Shown here one piece after another: positions 9,661-21,642 of a stretch of DNA of 64,000 bases. Position 1 is the first letter of the stretch. Each line of letters starts with the position of its first letter. The notes under the pieces are model-generated. The model saw only the letters and a program-made list of their open reading frames with translations. It was not told the origin of the DNA and searched no databases. The stretch lies in contig CACRXP010000307.1 in NCBI GenBank assembly GCA_902702965.1, forward strand, positions 548,604 to 612,603. Reading direction: 5' to 3'. The DNA is from Spirometra erinaceieuropaei (Eukaryota > Platyhelminthes > Cestoda > Diphyllobothriidea > Diphyllobothriidae). Both the position numbers and the translations under genes were made by a program.

Positions 9661-9832
9661 TTTTTTTAATCTAAAACAAACTCAATTTGCTCTCTATTGC
9701 CTAGACAGACACCCAAAATAAATGAAGTCAAAGTGTAGTCGAAATAGATGAGTTTGTTTCAGGCTATTTTCCTGTAATCAAAGGAGACTGACAGTGCCCA
9801 AGGGGCGCTATAATAAACCTATTCTATTCTAT
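9655..9832 (+). mobile_element. 3' end fragment of a TATTC-tailed retroelement
   Basis: The segment matches 13490-13662 and ends with 'gcgctataataaacc' plus a (TATTC)n tail. A 51-bp copy of the same end lies at 10148-10198. It is probably the 3' UTR of a CR1/RTE-class LINE or a SINE that uses its tail. No coding sequence is visible. Confidence 0.6.
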
Positions 9833-10480
9833 TTCTGGTGTTTCCTTGGGCGCTTTGCTTTGCTACTAAATTCGAGTTGAGAATATCTCAGTCATGGATG
9901 ACCTTTTATTGGAAGTTTAGACGATTTTGGAGTTGACTGATCCAGAGTTGTCGAAGACCGTATTTATGATAAAGTTCTAAATACTCACCCTGCGTACCAT
10001 CAATTCTGGACATAAATCTTGTGAAACGTTTCTGAATGCGTTCTGGTTTCTTTCGACCGTCTGAGTGCATTATGCCGCAGAAAACTGAGCAATAATCTAA
10101 GAGATGTAAAACGTACATTTTGAAATGTTGTATTCTTAGCGCATTAGACGAGACTGACAGTGTCCAAGGGGCGCTATAATAAACCTATTCTATTCTATTT
10201 AAGGTGAAATTAATGCATATGAATCCACACAGGCGAGTGGCCTTTATTGATATCTGTTGCATGTGGTGAGATAAATCAAGGGTATTTGTATAGCGGAGAC
10301 CTACATCTTTTTACCGATTGGGCCACCATTATTTCATTATGCTCGAATATTATGGGGGTACGTTTTTTTAAACCAAATATCAGGAAATGGCACTTTTCGG
10401 GTGAAAATGGCATCTGCCATTGACTACTCCATATGCTGAGTTTTTCGATATCAGCTTCACTTGTTTTATGAATTTTGGCT
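9833..10480 (-). pseudogene. Family A RT fragment, second copy
   Basis: Homologous to 2366-2930 in the same orientation. The longest open piece (10118-9906) keeps the thumb motifs LLDYCSVFCGIMHSDGRKKP and MSRIDGTQGE. It is interrupted by frameshifts and by the small insertion at 10148-10198. Confidence 0.65.
10148..10198 (+). mobile_element. 51-bp 5'-truncated insertion of the TATTC-tailed element
   Basis: Compared with the uninterrupted family A copy at about 2664, the sequence 'gcatttaagg' is split here by a 3'-end fragment, with a 3-4 bp ATT(T) duplication at the joints. This is a clean, extremely short retrotransposition product. Confidence 0.65.
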
Positions 10481-11167
10481 GCTTAATTAATAATAGTAAT
10501 ACTTTTTTATTAAAGACCGTTGGGGGTCCCATCAAAGTAAGTAAAAATAAATTTACATAGAATTGTAGACGAGGTAGGCAGAATCATTACAAAATGCAAT
10601 TTATAGTTTCTGAATTAGTAGTCATTTGAGAAAAATGACTAGCGAGAGGTGAAAAAAACTCCATTTTAAAATTTAAAAGTGATTGGATAAATTTTCCAGG
10701 AGAAAAAACCCCTCACTTAAAAAATAATAACAGAAAAATGCGTGCAGGACTGGCCTGCATGTGGCGGTATATGGCGGATTATAATCTGACATTGTCAGGA
10801 CGTAAATAAATGCCAGTCGTGATTAAAATCGGACATCGTTAAGGCAGAAATAAATGTCAGCCTCGAGAGGTACGCATGCGAGTCAGACAGGACTGCCCTG
10901 CATATGGTATTGTATATGCATTTTAGAACTGACATCGTCAGGGCAGGACTGTTACGCCAGATGAGACTATTCGTGTCAAAGACGTCAGACGAGAGGAACC
11001 CAGACTCGATCGGTTAGAGTACGCTTCGAGCCCAGTCGAGGAGTGGGGAAGAGAGGTACGACCAAGCTACAAGTAGATGGCAAATACTGAGGGTTCTGCC
11101 GTGAGCGTCGACAGACCACATGAGGTCGAATTGCGGGAGATGATATCAAGAACCACAAAAAGCGTCG

Positions 11168-11683
11168 CTATGGGGGAGAAGTGATAGCAGTGGATTTAGA
11201 AACCAATTCAAAACAGGGGTTTCTAATGGAAGAATTGGGGTTACCACTTGACCTACCACTAAATCCCAGGCGGGCCCTGCTTGCCGGTGTAAGATGTTTG
11301 CGTAATTTCGACTTGAATACCAGTAACTTAGGTGATACCCTAATTTCAGGCGGAAGATTATTCCAAAGGAAGGCATATTTGGAAGCAAAGAAGAGGGAGC
11401 GCTTAGATATAGTGCAGAGAGGCGGCGGAATCACCATGGAGGAATTGCGCGTGGCATAAGACCGATCTCTCGGAGTGAGAGTGTCAATGAGCTGAAGACA
11501 GGAGATAGAGTTGTTGCGAAAAAGGAAGCAAAGGCCAGCTTCGAGTCTGCTCACCCACAAAAGCTTAATGTTCGCCAGCTGACATCTCTGAGTATAAGAA
11601 ATACCGGACGAAGCTTGAGAGCACAGTTTCCGGGTGAAAACCCTCTGAACATTTTCAATCCTGTAGCGGTCGCAGGCGTTCAT
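11168..11683 (-). pseudogene. RT C-terminal region of the deleted element
   Basis: A 171-codon open stretch, homologous to the C-terminal third of family B (RRFSKKL / QRCQLTYLKFLWVRRLEVG in B; VFTRKL / QRCQLANIKLLWVSRLEAG here) and ending after SLFFASKYAFLWNNLPPE. Downstream residues diverge. This domain has no enzymatic motif; it is the thumb/tail of the LINE RT. Confidence 0.7.
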
Positions 11684-11844
11684 TAAACCAAAGAAAGGAG
11701 AGCAATATTCGAGAACAAGAAGAAATTTGAATAAAGTCTTACCTTCATTTCCCGAAGGGAAAAATTATGCGAAATGAATCCACATGTCTGCGCGGCGTTG
11801 GCAGAACTTCTATCTGCATGAGGTGATAAAGCAAGCTTATTTGT

Positions 11845-12571
11845 CTAACTTAGACCTAGGTCCTTTATGGTGAGGCATTCTGAGAGTGGGTTATTCTGAA
11901 AAATTATGGGACCAGAAAGTTTGGCAGGACCAAAAGACATGAAACTACACTTGGATGATAAAAACTCCATCTGCCATGTTGAACCCCATCTTCTTAAGCG
12001 TAGTAAATCGGCATTAATTTTTTCCACACAAACGTTTGCTTTCAATAGGTGTTGAAGCCTATCAAAGTCAGCAGAAATCCTCTCCTTCGGGATAGGAGCA
12101 TCCGACTCCGATAGGCCCTGGACGACTACGCAATGCTGACGATCAAGGAGTTTATTTGTTGTGTTTGCGGCGGCCTTCTCAGCCGAAGGTCTCAGAAGAT
12201 CCACCAGAGTCGTCTGGGGTTTTACACCTCTGTTGTGGTGCTTACCTATTCCACCTTGCCACGAGCTTGTTTCCACACATGCAGCCGAGGGTTCTAATGA
12301 ACACGTGGAATGGACGAGAGAAGTTGGTGATTCGCTTCGGTTGTCTTCCATAGAAACAAGAGACTCTACTGATATTTTGCCATCGTCATGAGTATCGGCG
12401 GTCCTTGCTCTGAGGTTTTCCACAAACTTTGTTCTTTGGCTGTTTTGGCGTTTTGCTCTTTCCCTTTTTCTTGCTAACTCTAGCATTGTTAACCGCGTTT
12501 TGCGCACCATCGTTCGCTTGCACAAGTTCCCTTAAAGTAGACACCTCTTTTTCGAGTTTGTGGACCTTCAT
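11845..12571 (-). pseudogene. ORF1-RT deletion fusion
   Basis: From 12571 a coiled-coil-like start (MKVHKLEKEVSTLREL) leads into a basic region that stays open in two frames. The 226-codon frame 12525-11845 contains the ORF1 motif HCVVVQGLSESDAPIPKERI, then passes directly into RT thumb motifs (WQMEFLSSKCSFMSFGP, then ECLTIKDLGLS). In the intact LINE at 17.4-21.6 kb the corresponding motifs are about 2.5 kb apart. The intervening endonuclease and RT core have therefore been deleted, leaving a fused frame. Confidence 0.65.
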
Positions 12572-12589
12572 TAGAATACAGGAGCATCA

Positions 12590-13480
12590 AGTGCAGGACT
12601 CATTCTCGTAACTGACAGATTTTGCTGCGTTACGCTCTTAGCGCGCTTTGCAGATCCGTAGTTGAAACTAAGAGAGCGAGCGTTAATCTTAGGTGTCAAG
12701 GCCATCTCGAGAGACATTCCCGCATACATAGTACCGGTCCTGGTTGTGGAACTAAAAAAAATTGCTCTATGTCCAGGAACTTTGTGCGTTCGTAAGAGTA
12801 TATTCGCTTTCGAGATTCTACCTGGTAATTACGACTGCATACGATGAAGTATGGCAAATATTCGAAAGCAAATATTCGAAAATACGTCTATTTTAAAAAA
12901 AAATCTTTGTAGAGAAAAAATATGAACGGTATGAAATATATGTAAAAGCTACTCAGCCGTTTTGAGTATATGGAAGGCCGTGAATAACTCCTAATCTTCC
13001 TGGGTATGAACGATTTGTTTTCCGAGGCCGATATCTGCGCGCGAATCGACTTCGTAGTCCGTTAAATTTTGATAAAATAATTCCGCTGAAAGATAGACTT
13101 CTGATAACTTTCCACGCGAGTAAAAAATTTTGAGAGACGCATTAAGTTAGTAACGACATACAGTTCCAGCGGCAACCTCAGAGTCAGTAACTGTGAAGTG
13201 GTATCTACGTCAGAGTAGTCTCAGTTGGTGCGCAGAAAATGTCATTGTGCTCAGTCGGGATTGGTCACAGCGGGTCAGATAGACTGGCAACGGGCAACTA
13301 ACAGACATCCAAACTTGTTCAGGTGGAAAATAATTTCAAGGTCAGGCCGATGCGAACGTTCTTCAATTTCCAAATGATGACATATTATTCATGCCCCCCC
13401 CTGAAACTACCTACCTGCAAACTTCTATTTTTACATTGTACATATCGTACTCTTTAAATTTTTTGTTATTATATTGCCTT
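12590..13480. other. Unassigned sequence
   Basis: No convincing ORF or repeat match. It may hold 5' UTR sequence of the minus-strand element ending at 12571. Confidence 0.4.
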
Positions 13481-13489
13481 TCATCTCAG

Positions 13490-13662
13490 GTTTTTTGACT
13501 TAAAGCAAATTCTCATTTCGTTCTCTTTTAGCAAAACAGACACCCAAAACAAATGAAATCAAAGTGCAGTCGAAATGGATGAGTATGGTTTGGGTTTGTT
13601 CCTGAGTTCGAATGGCACTGACAGTGCCCAAAGGGCGCTATAATAAACCTTTACTTTATTTA
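13490..13662 (+). mobile_element. 3' end fragment of the TATTC-tailed retroelement, second copy
   Basis: Aligns with 9655-9832 through 'cagacacccaaaa', 'actgacagtgccca' and 'gcgctataataaacc', ending in a degenerate CTTTACTTTATTTA tail. It abuts the truncated ORF1 at 13656. Confidence 0.6.
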
Positions 13663-14468
13663 TCCTGAAGGATTGCATTTGAATATGTCCGAAAGAGGTT
13701 GAGATTGTTTTTGAGTCTGTCTTTTGTAATTGTAGAACTGGATTCAGAAGCTCCCTTTATAACGATATTCGGTCTTCGATCGAGATGCCTCTTTGGTGCA
13801 GAGCACCGACGTTTATTTTTACAAACGGTGTCAGCATTTGGCGCCTTCCCATTGTCATCTTCATTTGATTTAGAGACAGCTGTCATGGCATAGTACCACA
13901 GTGTACCTCACTCACCGAGGCTTCTTAGTCCTGCGATGCATCCTTCGACAGTATGGTATTTTGAGGCATTTTGTGTGGACTCCGCTCTCTCTTACGGATA
14001 CTCTGATCTACTTTGGCTTTACAGGATGCCGCGGGGCGCTTCTGCGTATACCGAGATCCTTCTCTGTCGTTCTTTTCTCGCACAAGTGATCGGTTCTCAG
14101 TTGTGATAGCTTCCTTAGACGGGCTGTCTTCTTCCTTGGCGGCTGATCCAGTTAGTGAGATTGCGCTTGAATATATTTTTGTTTTCTGAAGTTCTGACGA
14201 CACTGACTTTCTCTCTTCCGGTGAATGGCAAGGGAGTTTTATCAACTTCTCCATCTCCATTTTCAGGTCTCATCCCATTTTCCACCTCCAAGTCTTCCTT
14301 GAGAAGTCTGTAACGTGCTGCGCGGATGGCGACTTTGTTCTTGTAGTTGACATCAATTAAGTTTGCTAAACTCCTAGGCGTTTTGACAGCAGGAAATTTG
14401 ATAGCAGGAAACCTGAAACTATGTGCATTTATACAAAGTGAATTGTTTAACACGTTATTTTTGGTCAA
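13656..14468 (-). pseudogene. ORF1 remnant of a CR1-like element
   Basis: Three open pieces in different frames (14468-14115, 14260-13925, 13886-13656). They are lysine/serine-rich, and the last carries RRPNIVIKGASESS, equivalent to the VIIQGLPES motif of the other ORF1 proteins in the window. The function is inferred as RNA-binding LINE ORF1p. It is cut at its 3' side by the TATTC-tailed fragment. Confidence 0.5.
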
Positions 14469-14469
14469 C

Positions 14470-15079
14470 CTGCTGCGCGTCAGCGGTCTTTTGGTAAGGA
14501 TATCAGCTTCGTCGCCTTCTTACTAATATCGATTCCGGCTGGAGCGCACCCTTTGAGCAACATCCCGAGGGCACTTGTTCTATTACCATTTTTACTTAAA
14601 TAAACTGGAGAAGTTTTTAAATGTTATGAGATTATTTTAACGAGACCAACGATATTAACCAAGTACCAAACGAATCAGCCCTTTTGGATTTGCGAACACC
14701 CGTGGTGCTGTTGGCAGAGAAGTGTTTCAAAGGAGAATGGTCGTTCCAAAGAAGGTATCGTCAAAGTTCCGTGTGGATCGAGGGATTGCTGTTGACGATT
14801 CAATTTCTTAATCCATATGGACCGCAGCGTGTCCAGTAGACAGAAATCACGAAAAATGCAAATCCGTCTGAGGTCGAAAATTTCAAACCGAATTCGGAAA
14901 GCGCCATTGTTTTCCGTAGGCACGGATTCCACTGCAAAAAACTGTGTAGTAAATAAAAACTTGTTCCAGCAACCTCTCCTTTCCTTCTTTATGATTAATA
15001 TCGCAGTGGGAACAGGTATTTTCAGTTCCCCTAACACAAATCTAACTGACAAAACATTTGGATGACATGATCGCACAAA
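14470..15079. other. No recognisable feature
   Basis: ORFs up to 133 codons exist on both strands but show no known motif and overlap each other. I see nothing that supports a gene. Confidence 0.5.
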
Positions 15080-15880
15080 AACTTACTCAATGGAGCTTCA
15101 ACATCATCCGTCTCAGCAAGACCCTTTTCTGACAACAAAAACAGTTAAACATTGCTGAACGCCATCCACTCGACCAACTTCGACGTTGACGGTCGTCGAA
15201 GCCGCTGACATCATGATTGGTTTGACGAAAACAAGGAAAATGTCCGCAATTTGTTAACCGAAAATGGTTGGCTGCTCAAGTTTTGCTTCAACCGTGGGAC
15301 CAACATAACAAGAGCGGTCTTTCCTGATTTTGACGCGTAGTAGAAGACCTACCGCGTGAGATGCAAGACGCCTGGATATAACGCAACGACGTGGAAGCAG
15401 AAGAATACCTGAACAGCAAAAAATATTCTCGTCAGTCAACATGGTGTTGGGCGCCACGATCAAAAGAAACGTGCAGCTGCTCAGCTCCAAAGGATCGACA
15501 CCTTTTTTACAGAAAAGCAGTAAAACCTTAAGCGCTGGGCCGTTGCTTTAGAGGCGCTCTCGATCGACCGTAATTAATCGCCGGTGCCGCCATCAACAGA
15601 CCTCCCCAGATGAGTACATGTAGTCGCTTGGGCATCCCACCTTCTTACAGAGGAACACTTAAAGCCATGCAAGAGCTCTCCACCCGGGAGGCACCAGATT
15701 CCGACGCAATCCCACCTGAACGTTAAAGCCTGGATATTCTCGATCGATGCACAACGGGACATCTCTGTTCCAAGAGATGTGACGGCAAGGGGGAATCCTT
15801 CAATACCTTACGGACGCCGATTTTGTGCAATATCCAACTTAACTCATAAAAAGGTGATGACAGACCTGAAATGGTAATCC
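15080..15880 (+). pseudogene. Decayed RTE-type retrotransposon, linker and RT start
   Basis: Plus-strand translation, with several frame changes and stops, gives HHDWFDENKENVRNLL, then RWAVALEAL, then EAPDSDAIPPE. These correspond to the region between the endonuclease and the RT of RTE-class elements (the KAPGxDxIPAE motif). No open frame is long. The orientation matches the second relic at 21970-23930, so both may derive from one element. Confidence 0.55.
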
Positions 15881-17433
15881 TCTGGCAGCCTAAACGTTCA
15901 CCCTTTACTAGTTCGTGTGGCACCCTTCATGACATGTCCTTTTTCATGCAAAATGTGTTTCAAGCAATTTTGTTAGGGAAAATGTCCATTAGTCTACGCG
16001 GAAGAGCAAGTTCCTTTTTATTCCGTCAACTCTATGTTGGTTGCCGCCCGAGGCTATTTTTGCGCATCTGGAGACTTAGAAAACAAAAAATGTTTTAATT
16101 AAAGTGGTGTTTTTATCCGACTGTGGACAAAGAGATTACTTATGTGCAGCAGGTCGTTTTTTGTCAAGATGTGGTTATTTAGGTCCACCTGATGGACACA
16201 ATACAGCTGCGATGAGAGTTAGGGGTAAGGGTCAGAGGATAGGGTTAGGGATTAGCACAATTATTTCTCAAACAGTAAAAGTACAACCGCGCATTCCCAA
16301 TAGCTTTTCTTTTGTATAAAATTACTTGATGTAGTATCCTGTGCGTTCCGCGACCCAACCTGTAAAAAGCCCTATTACTACCGGTCCCGAATAACAGCTG
16401 GCCAGGGTTTGTTTACTTTAGGTGGGACAACAAAACCACATCTGACCCGCTTTTCAAAGTTGGACTTCTTAACGTATGCGAATTCGTGGCTTAAAGTGAA
16501 CACGTAGCGGCTACGGGCCAGCTTTTTTTTGAATTCGCTGATACTGTTGGTTATCAGCGAACACACTACAGGTTACCCTGTGCGGGCCCATCGTTAATGT
16601 ACGAGTGGTACGATCTTTAGTACGGAACAGGAGGAACAATTCCCCATTTAAGCAGTACGTTACTATTTATATCGTCATATTGTTACTTAACGGTAATCCA
16701 GAAAAGGACCTCAAATAAGATAATGGTAGCGAAGATAACCCCGATATCATGGGAAGGTATCATAATTCGGTAGAAGTAAATATAGGCTAGATGTTTTGAG
16801 AAACTTAACATAAACGGCGAAAATCACATCTTTGGGTGACTTTCTCGTGTAGGAATGCAAAATACTCGAACTTTCGAGAGCAGGTAATTTGAGGACCTCT
16901 TTCTTAAAGGCAATTAAATTCATTTATAAATACATTTGTGCACATAACGCCAAGTGGATTTAATTGTCTTCTTATAGGTTATGCGATAGAGTACGCACAA
17001 GTACTTTTGAAAAGGTAAGTCACGCCGTGTGCGTTCGAGAACAGAAACCAGTTAGTGATATCGAGTAAATTGAGCGGTTGTGCTCTAACCGATACAACGT
17101 AAACTAAACACAGCTGACGATCCCTACAACCCACCTCGTATTTTGAGTACCGTCATGGCACAAAAACTGTAGCTACTCTTTTGAAAGAAATAAGCAAGTC
17201 ACGGCAGACGGAATCGACAACGACAGGCAATGCAAATGCGTTGGGGAAACTAGAAAATTTAGGTAAAAGTAAACGGATTACGGAGAATAAGAGGGTGCGA
17301 AAACTAAAAGGTTGTCCTGGAACAACTAGGTGCATGAGGTCACATCGATGTTTTAGGTAACACCCAAAGGAGTGCCTTGCTTTCTTTGTGAGCTGGCAAA
17401 CGAATAAAGACTTACTAAAACACGTTTTTATAC
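15881..17433. other. Unassigned; short telomere-like tract inside
   Basis: No supported gene. At 16216-16256 there is a GT-rich, TTAGGG-like stretch ('gttaggggtaagggtc', 'gatagggttaggg') similar in style to the tract at 57885-58140. Confidence 0.5.
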
Positions 17434-18635
17434 ATGGTGAACTCAATGGGATTACACAACTTATCCTTGCCGAATGCACTAGACTTTGCAAAGTCTGTGT
17501 CCTATGTGCCAAAATTTCTCAATAACCCTAAATTTCCATCGTCCTCGTGGTTAATCAGAGTCACTTTAAAATGTCAAGATAATACCGGCACGTTTAAACA
17601 AAGGATTGCCTGTAGGCATTATTACTGCGCATTATGGCATACAATCGCACAGCGTGGCACTTCTGACATTAAAATAGCAATGAAACTTTTAGTACTTTTA
17701 AATGGTCTGTATATTCGCAACCGGTTTCTCGTGTCCTTACTCAGACAAAAAATCGATTTCCAGATATTACAAGCCTTCTTTAGTAAAACTGTCAAAGGTA
17801 AACTGTTAGAGGGATTATCAGTTAGCGCAAAGACATATGGCTATGGACCCAGGGTGGAATTAGCTGCCACCGCGAATTCCCATGTCAACAGAGTCAAGAA
17901 CCGAGCTGAGGAAGCCTCTAATTCATGGCGGTCAAGCTCTCCACAGAGCCTTCTGATGGGAGGTATTGTTGATAGATCCCAGTGTGCAACTATTCACGAT
18001 GCCTTAACAGGATCCGCGGACGAAATTCACGGGGACATAAATACCAATATGGCAGCCCCTTCCTCTTGTCCAGTCCACTTCGACGAGGCAATAGGGCCAG
18101 CCAACGACGTCCAAATCGCAGAAAACAGAGGAATGCTTAACAAGACCACTGTATCATAATTCAGGGCCTCCCAGAGTCCTCCGCCAGTTCCCCCAGGGAA
18201 CGAATCGCTGCTGACTTAGAGCAATTCTAGAAATTCCTCAATGAAATGCTGCAACCAACAGAAGATGTCACTGTCCTAAAGGCGTTTCGTCTTGGTAGCC
18301 GTACAAATGCCGCTCCGAAGACGCGACCACGACCCCTAAAAATCGCCCTTGTTAGCAATGAGCAGGCGAAACTAATACTTTCCAGGCGTTTTCGATTGAA
18401 GCATTTCCATAAAGGAGTGTTTTTTTCAGCCGGACTACTCACCTGCCGAGAGAATGGAACGCCGCGAACTTGTCCTAGAATTGAGAACACGGCAAACCAA
18501 CGGAGAGAAAAACTTGACAATCTACAAAGACCGGATTGTCAAACGACATTCCGCTCCCCTCTGGATCAAGCCCATCCGAATGACTGCACAGCTACCCCAG
18601 TAGCCCGTGTCGGGTTTGAAACAAATCTCGCATGA
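17434..18635 (+). pseudogene. LINE ORF1 (nucleic-acid-binding protein), frameshifted
   Basis: The first frame is 17434-18159 (241 codons). The following conserved part is in another frame, about 18150-18635, with IIQGLPESSAS, RERIAADLEQF (then a stop) and RPRPLKIALVSNEQAK, ending at TGA 18635. Other elements here carry the same QG-x-x-ES block, so it is the ORF1 signature of this LINE group. It probably binds element RNA. No CCHC knuckle is seen. One frameshift near 18145-18160 and one stop near 18230 inactivate it. The N-terminal 100 codons are not recognised and may be upstream sequence. Confidence 0.6.
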
Positions 18636-19351
18636 ACTCGAAACTCATATTCATGTATACCAACGCGCAAAAAGTACTTTCTAAACTGGACGAACTCCGT
18701 ATCCATACCTACGACCTCCATCCAGATGTTATCTCAATAACAGAAACATGGTTGTCCGAACAGGTTGATGATAGAGAGCTCATGCTTCCTGGATTTCAAC
18801 TGTTCCGCCGAGACAGAGAAATCAGAAGGGTTGGAGGCATAGTAACATTTGTTAAGAACGGCTTGCACGTTTCAGAAAAAACTGCCCAACTGACTTGTAG
18901 TACCGAAGCATTATGGCTGACCATAAGGGCACCGGGCTCTCAAAGTCTCGATATCTTGACAGTATATCGCCCCCCGAGAAATGACCCTGACGCTGATGCC
19001 CAACTGCTGGAGGAGCTCAGATTATTTTCAACGCGGCCGACCACTCTCATCGTTGGAGATTTTAATGCACCTCACATCGACTGGAGCTCGGCCTCAGCCG
19101 ACTGCTCTGAAGCAGCATTCGACCAGCAGTTGCTGCGTACCTCCGACAAGCTGCTTCTCACCCAGCACGTAATGTTTCCAACGAGAGTTCGAGAGGGCCA
19201 ACAAATGAATTGCCTTGATCTAGTGTTCACGAAGTCCTCTGACAACATCGACGTTGTGAATTGCCTCCCCCCGTTGGGTCAGAGTGACCATGAAGTTCTC
19301 ATGTGGGAATACACCTTATTCTCCGTGCCTGCACAACCGCTCGATTCCTGA
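18632..19351 (+). pseudogene. LINE ORF2 N-terminus: APE-type endonuclease
   Basis: 240 codons starting with an ATG that overlaps the ORF1 stop as ATGA. Motifs in order: YTNAQKV near residue 10, SITETWL with the catalytic glutamate, GGIVTFVKN, LTVYRPPRND, VGDFNAPHIDW with the D-x-N pair, LDLVFT, and QSDHEVLMW with the terminal SDH. These are the hallmarks of apurinic-endonuclease-like LINE nucleases that nick target DNA. The frame runs out at 19351, while the RT frame opens at 19284, so one frameshift separates two parts of what was one ORF2. Confidence 0.85.
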
Positions 19352-21443
19352 CCGCGGAGATTTCGAACAGATGAGAAGGGATCTTAGTCCTATCGACTGG
19401 GCATCCACTCTCTCCGGCGATGTCGAAGAGGCTTGGTGTCAGTTCAAAGAGTTAGTCCACAACCTCATCTCCAACCACTGTCCAATCATGCGAAAAAGAC
19501 TAACAAATAGACCTCGCTGGTTCACTCCGTCATTAAAGAAGGAAGTTAACAAGAAGAGGAAGCATTGGAAAAGATCGCTGACGGATCGCACGCCAGAATC
19601 CCTAAGCAGTTATAAGTTACAGAGAAATCAGGTCAAAATTCTCATCGCCAGAGATAGGAAAGCTTTTGAAAAGAATCTTTTGAACCGTGCCATGATTAAT
19701 CCAAAAATCCTTTACAGCTACATAAGACAGAGCACACGGAACAAAGATCCTGTCCCACTGCTGCGAACGGCTGAGGGTGTGGAAATCTCCGATGACAAGG
19801 ATAACGCTGAACATCTCTCTCAGTTCTTCCGGTCAGTCGTGACAAGTGAACCTGCTTTTTCCTCACCCGCTTATGAAGACGATGAAACGCCTACCCTCGA
19901 AGCCGTCTTCTTCATCGAAACAATTGTTCGGAATGAGTTACTAAACCTAAAAGAATCGACATCCCCAGGCCCTGATGCAATCCCGGCCAAGCTGCTGAAG
20001 GAACTAGCTTCCGAAATGTCCAAGCCGTTAGCCTTGATCTTTCAAACTTCATTTGTTACTGGATGCCTGCCCTCTGACTGGAAGTCCGCTACCATCACTC
20101 CGCTTTTTAAGGGTGGAAGTCGTGCGTCTGCGAATAACTACGGGCCAGTGAGTCTTACCTCCATCTGTTGCAAAATCATGGAGAAGATCATTAAGAAGGC
20201 CTTGGTGCAGTTCCTCGAGCAGCACCATCTCCTTTCTGATGCCCAACACGGCTTTCGAAGTGGTAGGTCCTGCCTCACGAATCTGCTCTTTACGCTCGAA
20301 CGCTGGACCAAAGCACGTGATGAAGGCAAGGTGGTGCACGCCGTCTACATCGACTTCAAAAAGGCTTTCGACAGCGTTCCGCATCAACGTCTCTTGTACA
20401 AACTACGCAACGCTGGAATTCGTGGACGCCTTCTTGTATGGATCCAGAGCTTGTTGGCTGGACGGTCCCAGAGAGTGCAGGTCGGGCGTCAACAGTCCTC
20501 AGATGTAAGCGTGGTGAGTGGCGTCCCACAGGGCTCAGTCTTAGGTCCCAAGTTATTCCTCGTTTTCGTAAATGACTGCGTCAAGGCCCTAGACTGTGAT
20601 GCCATCCTGCTTGCCGACGACATAAAATTGTGGAAAGTTATTCACGATGCGGCAGACGCAGACCACCTGCAAGCAAACTTGAACAGGCTCGAAGACTGGT
20701 CGAAGCGCTGGCTTATGCCCTTCAATATAAGCAAATGTAACTTTCTTCAACTCGGCGGCTTCAGAGCCCCTAGCCCCAGGACCTACTTTCTAAACGGCAC
20801 ACCACTCCAACAGGTTGACAGTCAGAAGTACCTGGGTGTATGGATTACATCTTCACTCAAACCAACACTGCACTGCGCGAAGGCGGCTAAATCGGCTACG
20901 GCCACATTGCAACTTATTAGGCGAGCATTTATGGGATTTGACCCTGACTGCTTTTCCAAAATATTTGGCACCTTCGTGCGACCTCATCTAGAATACGCCA
21001 TACAGGCGTGGAGACCCTGGACTGCCAAGGATAATACCGTCTTGGAGAAGGTCCAGAGACGGGCGACCAAAATGGCACAAGGTCTGGGAGCACTGCCCTA
21101 TGAAACCAGACTGTCAATCCTAAACCTGTTTCCCCTTTCCTACAGGCAATTACGTGGTGACCTTATACTAACATTTCGCATCATCAACGGCCTAGACTGT
21201 TGTTTAGATCCCACTGATTATTTCACCCAAGCTAACACGCCCAATTTGCGCGGTCATCCCCTAAAACTACGCGCAGGGAAATCAAGAACCAATGGACGAA
21301 AGTCCTTTTTCAGTAACAGAGTGGTTGCAGCCTGGAATGCCCTACCTACCGATGTTGTAACCTCCTCCTGCGTGAACTCCTTCAAGTGTAGACTTGACCT
21401 GCATCAAGCTTCCCAATTACCACCCCCACATCCACTCACATAA
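19284..21443 (+). pseudogene. LINE ORF2 C-terminal part: reverse transcriptase
   Basis: 719 codons. Order: linker, STSPGPDAIPAKLLKEL (about 19970), SDWKSATITPLFKGG, QHGFRSGRSCLTNLL, YIDFKKAFDSVPHQ (first catalytic aspartate, about 20350), VSGVPQGSVLGP, then LLADDIKLW at 20607-20630 (catalytic aspartate pair), WLMPFNISKCNF thumb, and the C-terminal WNALP region. Two departures from family-conserved residues: L replaces F before ADD (copy 2 has FADD), and YGPVSL replaces YRPVSL. The domain that primes reverse transcription at the nicked target is complete in length, but the frameshift upstream and the substitutions suggest a dead copy. Confidence 0.88.
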
Positions 21444-21642
21444 CCCGGTACATCTCATATGTGTTTATACTACTTGTAATTAGTAAGTAACCATTAATGA
21501 TTACTCTTTTTCGGCTAGCTGCCAGCTGGCCGCGAGTATGTACAAAATCCCTTTATCAACTTCCCATTAACCAATGTTTTTCTCCGACGACTTGTAACCA
21601 AGAGGGAATTCAAAGGCGCTTGCCTATATTTCCCTTAATAAA

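Larger units (their letters stand above)
10488..12571 (-). mobile_element. Internally deleted CR1-like element related to family B
   Basis: The 3' end (minus sense) has a short ATT-rich tail near 10488-10510 and a 3' UTR resembling that of element B (10510-11120). The coding part holds ORF1 joined directly to the RT thumb, then the C-terminal region. The endonuclease and most of the RT are missing. Confidence 0.65.

Noticed and set aside
12156..12391. Plus-strand ORFs of 65-76 codons
   Set aside because: They are antisense shadows of the ORF1-RT fusion on the minus strand.
20049..20508. ORFs opposite or out of frame to the LINE RT (for example 20049-20387, 20239-20508)
   Set aside because: They overlap the well-supported RT frame and have no independent motif.
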